Shown here: positions 40,649 to 41,802 of the stretch, one piece after another
How positions within the stretch are numbered: the first letter of the stretch is position 1
How the letters are laid out: every line of letters begins with the position of its first letter
From: an uncultured Schlesneria sp.
GTDB lineage: Bacteria; Planctomycetota; Planctomycetia; Planctomycetales; Planctomycetaceae
Direction of reading: 5' to 3'
Length of the DNA: 41,802 bases
Assembly: GCA_903858935.1 (NCBI GenBank)
Contig: CAIOKO010000280.1
Coordinates: forward strand, 1 to 41,802
The notes under the pieces: model-generated
Seen by the model: the letters and a program-made list of their open reading frames with translations, nothing else
What the model was told of the DNA's origin: nothing
The model's database searches: none
Program-made: the position numbers and the translations under genes

Positions 40649-41802
40649 ATGAAAAGCGTAGCCCATAGCCGTCGTCTGTACATTGCCGTATTCGTCTGTA
40701 GTATCGCGTCGGCCGACGTGGCTCTTGCGGCTGATCGTACTTCGGGCAACGCCAAGCCCGATGAACATTGGGCTTGGCAGGCGGTTCGTTCTTCGTCGAA
40801 TCATGGAAAGCTCGCCAGGGCGGAATCTGGTGGAAATCTCATCGACGGGTTCCTGCAACAACGGCTGGCCGCTTCCAATCTGACGATGTCGCCTGAAGCG
40901 GATCGTCGGACTTTGATCCGACGACTGATGTTCGATTTACATGGGCTTCCACCTTCGCCTGAACAGGTCGAAGCCTTTATCAACGACAGAGATCCGAAGG
41001 CGTATGAAAACCTGGTCGATCGGTTGCTGCAATCCCCTCATTATGGCGAACGCTGGGCTCGACATTGGCTCGACATCGCCCATTACGCCGACACTCACGG
41101 ATTCGAACGTGATCAGCGGCGGGATAATGCGTGGCGCTATCGCGACTGGGTGATCCGGGCTTTGAATGCCGATCAGCCTTACGACGAGTTTCTGCGAGAT
41201 CAGATTGCTGGAGATGTCCTGCGTCCCGACGACCCCAACGCCGTGATTGCCACAGGATTCCTGGCGGCCGGACCATGGGATTTTGTGGGACAGGCGGAAA
41301 CTAAGAGCGAAGTTTTAAAGCGAGCGGCTCGGGCTGATGATCTCGATGACATTGTCACTCAAGTCATGACAGCAACCTGTGGCGTCACGATCAATTGTGC
41401 CCGTTGTCATGATCATAAACTCGATCCGATCACGCAAAAAGAATACTACGCGCTGTGGGCGGTCTTCGCCGGTGTCAAACGAGGCGAGCGTGAAATCAGT
41501 CCCGCCGAAATTCGGGAGCTTGCCGATCAAAAACAACGATTTCAGGCTGAACTGCAAAACCTTTGCGATGAACTGGCCCGTCGTTCAGGCCGTTACGTTC
41601 ACCTGGCCGATATCGTTGGTGGCGGTAACGGACGAGGGACGGGAACTCGTGATGCAGGAATCGATCCGATCACCGGAAAGCCGAAGACGCCAAAGCGAGG
41701 TTTTCTGGAAGGGGCGAAAACCAATACATTCGCGAAATCATCCGTCCCTTTCGTTGATGGAGTTGTCATCCCGGACGCCAGCGAAGAGGGGACGCCAATC
41801 TC
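40649..41802 (+). CDS. DUF1549 (PSCyt2) surface protein, truncated by window end
   Basis: The frame is open from the ATG at 40649 to the last base of the window, 384 codons without a stop, so the 3' part is missing. A signal peptide (about 8-28, ending ALAADR) is followed directly by DUF1549: 'RRTLIRRLMFDLHGLPPS' (87-104), YGERWARHWLDIAHYADTHG (132-151) and CARCHDHKLDPI with a CxxCH at 250-254. Unlike the gene at 5618, no N-terminal PSCyt1 heme domain precedes it. After about residue 290 a glycine-rich insertion begins (DIVGGGNGRGTGTRDAG). A DUF1553 domain is expected beyond the window. The ribosome site is weak (AAGAA upstream). Confidence 0.88.
   Translation, partial: MKSVAHSRRLYIAVFVCSIASADVALAADRTSGNAKPDEHWAWQAVRSSSNHGKLARAESGGNLIDGFLQQRLAASNLTMSPEADRRTLIRRLMFDLHGLPPSPEQVEAFINDRDPKAYENLVDRLLQSPHYGERWARHWLDIAHYADTHGFERDQRRDNAWRYRDWVIRALNADQPYDEFLRDQIAGDVLRPDDPNAVIATGFLAAGPWDFVGQAETKSEVLKRAARADDLDDIVTQVMTATCGVTINCARCHDHKLDPITQKEYYALWAVFAGVKRGEREISPAEIRELADQKQRFQAELQNLCDELARRSGRYVHLADIVGGGNGRGTGTRDAGIDPITGKPKTPKRGFLEGAKTNTFAKSSVPFVDGVVIPDASEEGTPI

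Noticed and set aside
40256-40861. A 201-codon minus-strand frame across the repeat region upstream of the DUF1549 gene
   Set aside because: It runs through inverted-repeat element B and into the coding sequence of the DUF1549 gene on the other strand. Its composition follows the repeats, so it is probably spurious.

Overview
The window looks like chromosomal DNA from a member of the Planctomycetes, probably order Planctomycetales (this is inference from gene content). Three genes encode planctomycete surface-type cytochrome proteins with PSCyt/DUF1549/DUF1553 domains. One more encodes the Pirellula/Verrucomicrobium-type propeller, HEAT and CxxCH heme architecture. There is also a Tat-exported Gfo/Idh/MocA oxidoreductase, a MoxR/Bat operon and many dispersed palindromes in intergenic DNA. 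There is no phage, IS transposase, CRISPR array, rRNA or tRNA that I can support.

Layout. 1-1.7 kb: three small plus-strand genes (a DUF4375/DMP19-like protein, a pentapeptide-repeat protein and an orphan). 1.95-3.56 kb: an exported PQQ-type beta-propeller protein followed at 3 nt by the fluoride channel gene crcB. 3.68-5.18 kb, minus strand: a type III polyketide synthase followed by a small membrane protein. 5.6-10.1 kb, minus strand: a large PSCyt1/DUF1549/DUF1553 protein and an exported protein of unknown function. 10.7-11.2 kb: a TPR-like protein with its own terminator. Then proS (minus), a phosphoesterase with a repetitive C-terminal half (minus), a long lipoprotein (plus), nadA (minus), ftsW (plus), a Tat-exported oxidoreductase (minus) and a serine beta-lactamase-like hydrolase (plus).

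23.6-40.0 kb is a single minus-strand block: plsY, a propeller/HEAT/cytochrome protein, an Ig-like/DUF1549/DUF1553 cytochrome protein, then moxR, DUF58, a lipoprotein with a BatD-like domain, batA, a BatB-BatC fusion and a BatD-BatE fusion. The last six form a complete MoxR/Bat system: an AAA+ ATPase, von Willebrand factor A (VWA) proteins and their membrane partners, with several 1-4 nt junctions. Both fusions keep a signal-peptide-like segment at the junction, so the fusion or split state of the products is an open question. The window ends inside a third DUF1549 protein (plus strand from 40649).

The most distinctive non-coding feature is a set of small palindromic elements in nearly every larger gap. 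These include a family of about 30-bp hairpins (six copies), long inverted-repeat elements of 72, 146, 170 and 170 bp that resemble MITEs, and a 22-bp GC-rich palindrome, one copy of which abuts the ftsW ribosome binding site. All functional names come from reading the translated sequences and were not checked by database search.
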